Of a DNA stretch of 9,518 nt, positions 6,981 to 9,518 are shown piece after piece. Numbering within the stretch: position 1 is the first letter of the stretch; the number at the start of each line of letters is the position of its first letter. Source of the stretch: Verrucomicrobiota bacterium (GTDB taxonomy: Bacteria > Verrucomicrobiota > Verrucomicrobiia > Chthoniobacterales > UBA10450); contig QHNB01000242.1 in NCBI GenBank assembly GCA_003217965.1, positions 1 through 9,518 of the forward strand. Direction: 5' to 3'. The notes beneath the pieces were generated by a model. It did not search any database and had not been told where the DNA came from. It saw only the letters and a list, made by a program, of their open reading frames with translations. The position numbers were made by a program, and so were the translations under genes.

Positions 6981-7205
6981 CAGCGCCAATGTTGGCGGCG
7001 AAGTGGCAAGCCGTCTATGTCTTTCCGTTTGCGGGGGACTTACCGACATTGCCCACCGGCCGTCGCTTAATTTCGTCCACTGGGACAATCAGAAATGCGT
7101 CGTGCCTTGAAATAGTTTTCGGGGAAGTGAGAAATTCTGAACTAAACGGCTTAGATGCGCCTCTGATTCGTTACCTTATGCACGGAACCACACATTTATT
7201 GAAAT
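6981..7205. promoter_or_regulatory. Divergent intergenic region between the middle operon and clpB
   Basis: These 225 bases lie between oppositely reading genes, so promoters for both must sit here or nearby. The plus strand holds CTTGAAA at 7106-7112, identical to the -35 consensus of E. coli sigma-32 promoters, 94 bases before the clpB ATG. No matching CCCCAT-type -10 follows at the expected spacing. No CIRCE element (TTAGCACTC...GAGTGCTAA) is present. A perfect palindrome CGCCAA-TG-TTGGCG lies at 6984-6997, next to the small-peptide start. No ribosome-binding site precedes clpB; the ATG follows an A/T-rich stretch (TTTATTGAAAT). Confidence 0.4.
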
Positions 7206-9518
7206 ATGCGCATTGATCGATTCACGCAAAAAATGCAGGAAGCATTGCAAGCAGCGCAGGAGATCACCTCCCATGCGCAGCAGCCGGAGATTGGAAACGA
7301 ATCGTTTTTACTCGCATTAGTGGACCAGGCCGAAGGTGTAGCCCGGCCTCTCTTAGAGAAACTTGGGGCGGAGCCAGCGGCGCTGCGCTCGCGGCTCGAG
7401 GCAGATTTGGCACGGCGGCCGAAAGTGCAGGGAGCAAGCTACGAACCGCGTATCTCGAACGATCTCCGCCGCACTCTCGATGCCGCCGAACAGGAGATGT
7501 CGAAACTGCGCGATGAGTATTTGAGCGCCGAACATTACTTGCTCGCACTGGCCGCAGATAAATCTGACGCCGGCAAAGCGCTGAAAGATCTCGGTGTCAC
7601 TCATGCCAAGCTGATGCAGGCTTTGCAACAGGTGCGCGGTTCCCGGCGTGTGACCGATCAAAACCCGGAGGGCAAATATCAAACCCTGGAGAAATATGGA
7701 CGCGATCTGACTCTCCTGGCGAGGCGTGGAAAAATCGATCCGGTTATTGGCCGCGACAACGAGATTCGTCGCATCATGCAAGTGTTATCGCGCCGGACCA
7801 AAAACAACCCGGTCCTAATCGGCGATCCAGGCGTGGGCAAAACTGCCATCGTGGAAGGGTTGGCGCGCCGAATTGTCTCTGGTGACGTGCCAGAATCGTT
7901 GAAAAACAAACGGATTGTCGCGATGGACATCGGCTCGATGATTGCCGCCGCCAAGATTAGCGGTGAATTTGAGGTTCGTCTCAAGGCGTTTCTGAAAGAA
8001 GTCACCGACTCGCAGGGTGAGATCATTCTCTTCATCGACGAGCTGCATACCATCGTCGGAGCGGGAGCAGGCGAAGGCGCAGTGGATGCCTCGAACATGC
8101 TTAAGCCGCAACTCGCTCGTGGCGAGCTGCGCACGATTGGCGCCACCACTCTCGATGAATATCGCAAATACATCGAAAAGGACGCAGCCCTGGAACGTCG
8201 CTTTCAACCGGTCTTCGTCGACGAACCGAGTGTCGAGGACACAATCGCGATTTTGCGGGGACTGAAGGAGCGCTACGAAGTGCATCACGGAGTGCGCATC
8301 CAAGACGCCGCCCTCGTTGCCGCCGCGGTCCTTTCACACCGTTACATCAGCGATCGCTACCTTCCAGATAAAGCGGTCGATCTGATCGATGAAGCGGCCT
8401 CGCGATTGAAGATCGAGCTCGATTCCATGCCGACCGAAATTGACGTGATCGAGCGCGAGATCATGCAACACGAGATGGAGCGGCAAGCATTAAAAAAGGA
8501 AAAAGATCCCGCCAGTAAAGAGCGCCTCAAAAAACTCGAGAAAGAATTGAGTGAACTGAAGGAGAAATCGACTGCGCTCAAAGCGGAATGGCAAAAAGAA
8601 AAAGCAATTCTCGACCAACAACGCAAACTGAAAGAGGAACTCGATCAGGCGCGAACGGAGCTGGAGCGTGCCCAACGACGCGGAGAATTGGCCCGCGCGA
8701 GCGAGCTGCAATATGGGAGAATTCCCGAGCTCGAAAGAGAATTAAAAGAACTCGAAACCGCGCCCAAACAAAAACTGCGGTTGCTGCGCGAGGAAGTGAC
8801 GGAGGAAGACATCGCGCAAGTTGTTTCGAGCTGGACGGGAATTCCGGTATCGCGATTGCAGGAAGGCGAACGGCAGAAACTGCTTCGACTCGAGGATCAC
8901 CTGCACGAACGAGTGGTTGGGCAAGACACGGCGATTAAGGCCGTAGCGAACGCCGTCCGTCGGGCCCGCGCCGGTTTGCAGGATCCGAATCGCCCGATCG
9001 GCTCGTTTATTTTCCTCGGACCGACCGGAGTTGGAAAAACCGAACTCTCCCGCGCGTTGGCTGAATTCCTCTTCGACGACGAGAACGCAATGATTCGCAT
9101 CGATATGAGCGAATATATGGAGAAGCACACGGTCGCGCGTCTGATCGGAGCGCCGCCGGGTTACGTCGGATACGAAGAAGGCGGACAACTCTCCGAGGCC
9201 GTCCGGCGGCGACCGTATTCCGTAGTGTTGTTCGATGAGATTGAAAAGGCGCAAGCCGACGTTTTCAACGTCTTGCTCCAAGTGCTCGATGATGGACGCA
9301 TTACCGACGGACAGGGGAGGACGGTCGATTTCAAAAACACGGTGATCATCATGACGTCCAATATTGGGAGCCAATATATCACCGAGGAGGAATCGAGCGC
9401 CGCCCGGGAGCGATTGGTGATGGATGCGTTGCGCGCGCACTTCCGGCCGGAGTTTTTGAATCGTGTCGATGAAATCATCATCTTCGACCGACTTACCGAA
9501 GACGATCTGAAGAAAATT
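7206..9518 (+). CDS. clpB: ATP-dependent disaggregase ClpB (Hsp100), 3' end cut by window edge
   Basis: 771 residues in the window, out of about 860 usual for the family. ClpB threads aggregated protein through its hexameric pore, working with DnaK. In order: Clp N-domain repeats (about 1-145); NBD1 with Walker A GDPGVGKT (206-213), Walker B ILFIDE (D278, E279) and Arg fingers R331/R332; a long charged coiled-coil middle domain (about 409-525); NBD2 with Walker A GPTGVGKT (605-612), pore loop GYVG (Tyr653) and Walker B VVLFDE (E678); and the arginine of FLNRVDE (R753). The middle domain separates it from ClpA and ClpX. Numbering matches E. coli ClpB through NBD2 Walker B. The oddity is NBD1 pore loop 1, which reads KISG at 250-253 instead of KYRG, with Val at 257 instead of Glu. 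All nucleotide-binding residues are intact. It stands alone on the plus strand. Confidence 0.97.
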   Translation, partial: MRIDRFTQKMQEALQAAQEITSHAQQPEIGNESFLLALVDQAEGVARPLLEKLGAEPAALRSRLEADLARRPKVQGASYEPRISNDLRRTLDAAEQEMSKLRDEYLSAEHYLLALAADKSDAGKALKDLGVTHAKLMQALQQVRGSRRVTDQNPEGKYQTLEKYGRDLTLLARRGKIDPVIGRDNEIRRIMQVLSRRTKNNPVLIGDPGVGKTAIVEGLARRIVSGDVPESLKNKRIVAMDIGSMIAAAKISGEFEVRLKAFLKEVTDSQGEIILFIDELHTIVGAGAGEGAVDASNMLKPQLARGELRTIGATTLDEYRKYIEKDAALERRFQPVFVDEPSVEDTIAILRGLKERYEVHHGVRIQDAALVAAAVLSHRYISDRYLPDKAVDLIDEAASRLKIELDSMPTEIDVIEREIMQHEMERQALKKEKDPASKERLKKLEKELSELKEKSTALKAEWQKEKAILDQQRKLKEELDQARTELERAQRRGELARASELQYGRIPELERELKELETAPKQKLRLLREEVTEEDIAQVVSSWTGIPVSRLQEGERQKLLRLEDHLHERVVGQDTAIKAVANAVRRARAGLQDPNRPIGSFIFLGPTGVGKTELSRALAEFLFDDENAMIRIDMSEYMEKHTVARLIGAPPGYVGYEEGGQLSEAVRRRPYSVVLFDEIEKAQADVFNVLLQVLDDGRITDGQGRTVDFKNTVIIMTSNIGSQYITEEESSAARERLVMDALRAHFRPEFLNRVDEIIIFDRLTEDDLKKI

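Noticed and set aside
7142..7154. CTAA-ACGGC-TTAG inverted repeat upstream of clpB
   Set aside because: The arms are only 4 bases and do not match CIRCE or another known operator, so chance is the simplest reading.
8742..9440. A 232-residue minus-strand open frame, with several shorter ones between 7264 and 9481
   Set aside because: All are antisense to clpB, whose catalytic motifs match the family throughout; the antisense products show no domain.

Overview
The window looks like a soil-type Verrucomicrobiota chromosome fragment. The lineage is an inference from the general look of the proteins, the moderately high GC and the near absence of Shine-Dalgarno sequences before starts; it was not tested by any search. 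No RNA gene, mobile element, CRISPR array or long repeat was seen. Coding density is high: eight minus-strand genes in two tightly packed groups, and one plus-strand gene reading out of the right edge.

Left group (minus strand, 2899 down to 1): a secreted protein with a type-1-copper (cupredoxin) signature and a C-terminal beta-sandwich overlaps by 4 bases a membrane histidine kinase of the CusS/heavy-metal-sensor type. After 14 bases comes a secreted, probably outer-membrane beta-barrel protein cut by the window edge. Together they suggest a copper- or redox-related envelope sensing unit. No response regulator is visible in the window.

Middle group (minus strand, 6980 down to 3016): a 33-residue single-span membrane peptide, an MFS_3-type exporter, a sugar phosphate isomerase/epimerase-like TIM barrel, a YbhN/LPG-synthase-TM (flippase-like) membrane protein, and a RibD C-terminal-type (DHFR-fold) reductase. 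Spacings are 31 bases, 10 bases, a 4-base overlap and a 23-base overlap, so co-transcription is likely. The common pathway is not evident. The isomerase seems to lack an internal block of the fold.

Right part (plus strand, 7206 to the edge): the disaggregase ClpB, missing only its last ~90 residues. A 225-base divergent intergenic region separates it from the middle group and carries a sigma-32-like CTTGAAA hexamer-plus and a perfect 6+6 palindrome. The ClpB aligns residue for residue with E. coli numbering over most of its length, yet its first pore loop reads K-I-S-G where the family has K-Y-R-G. That is the most striking single observation here.
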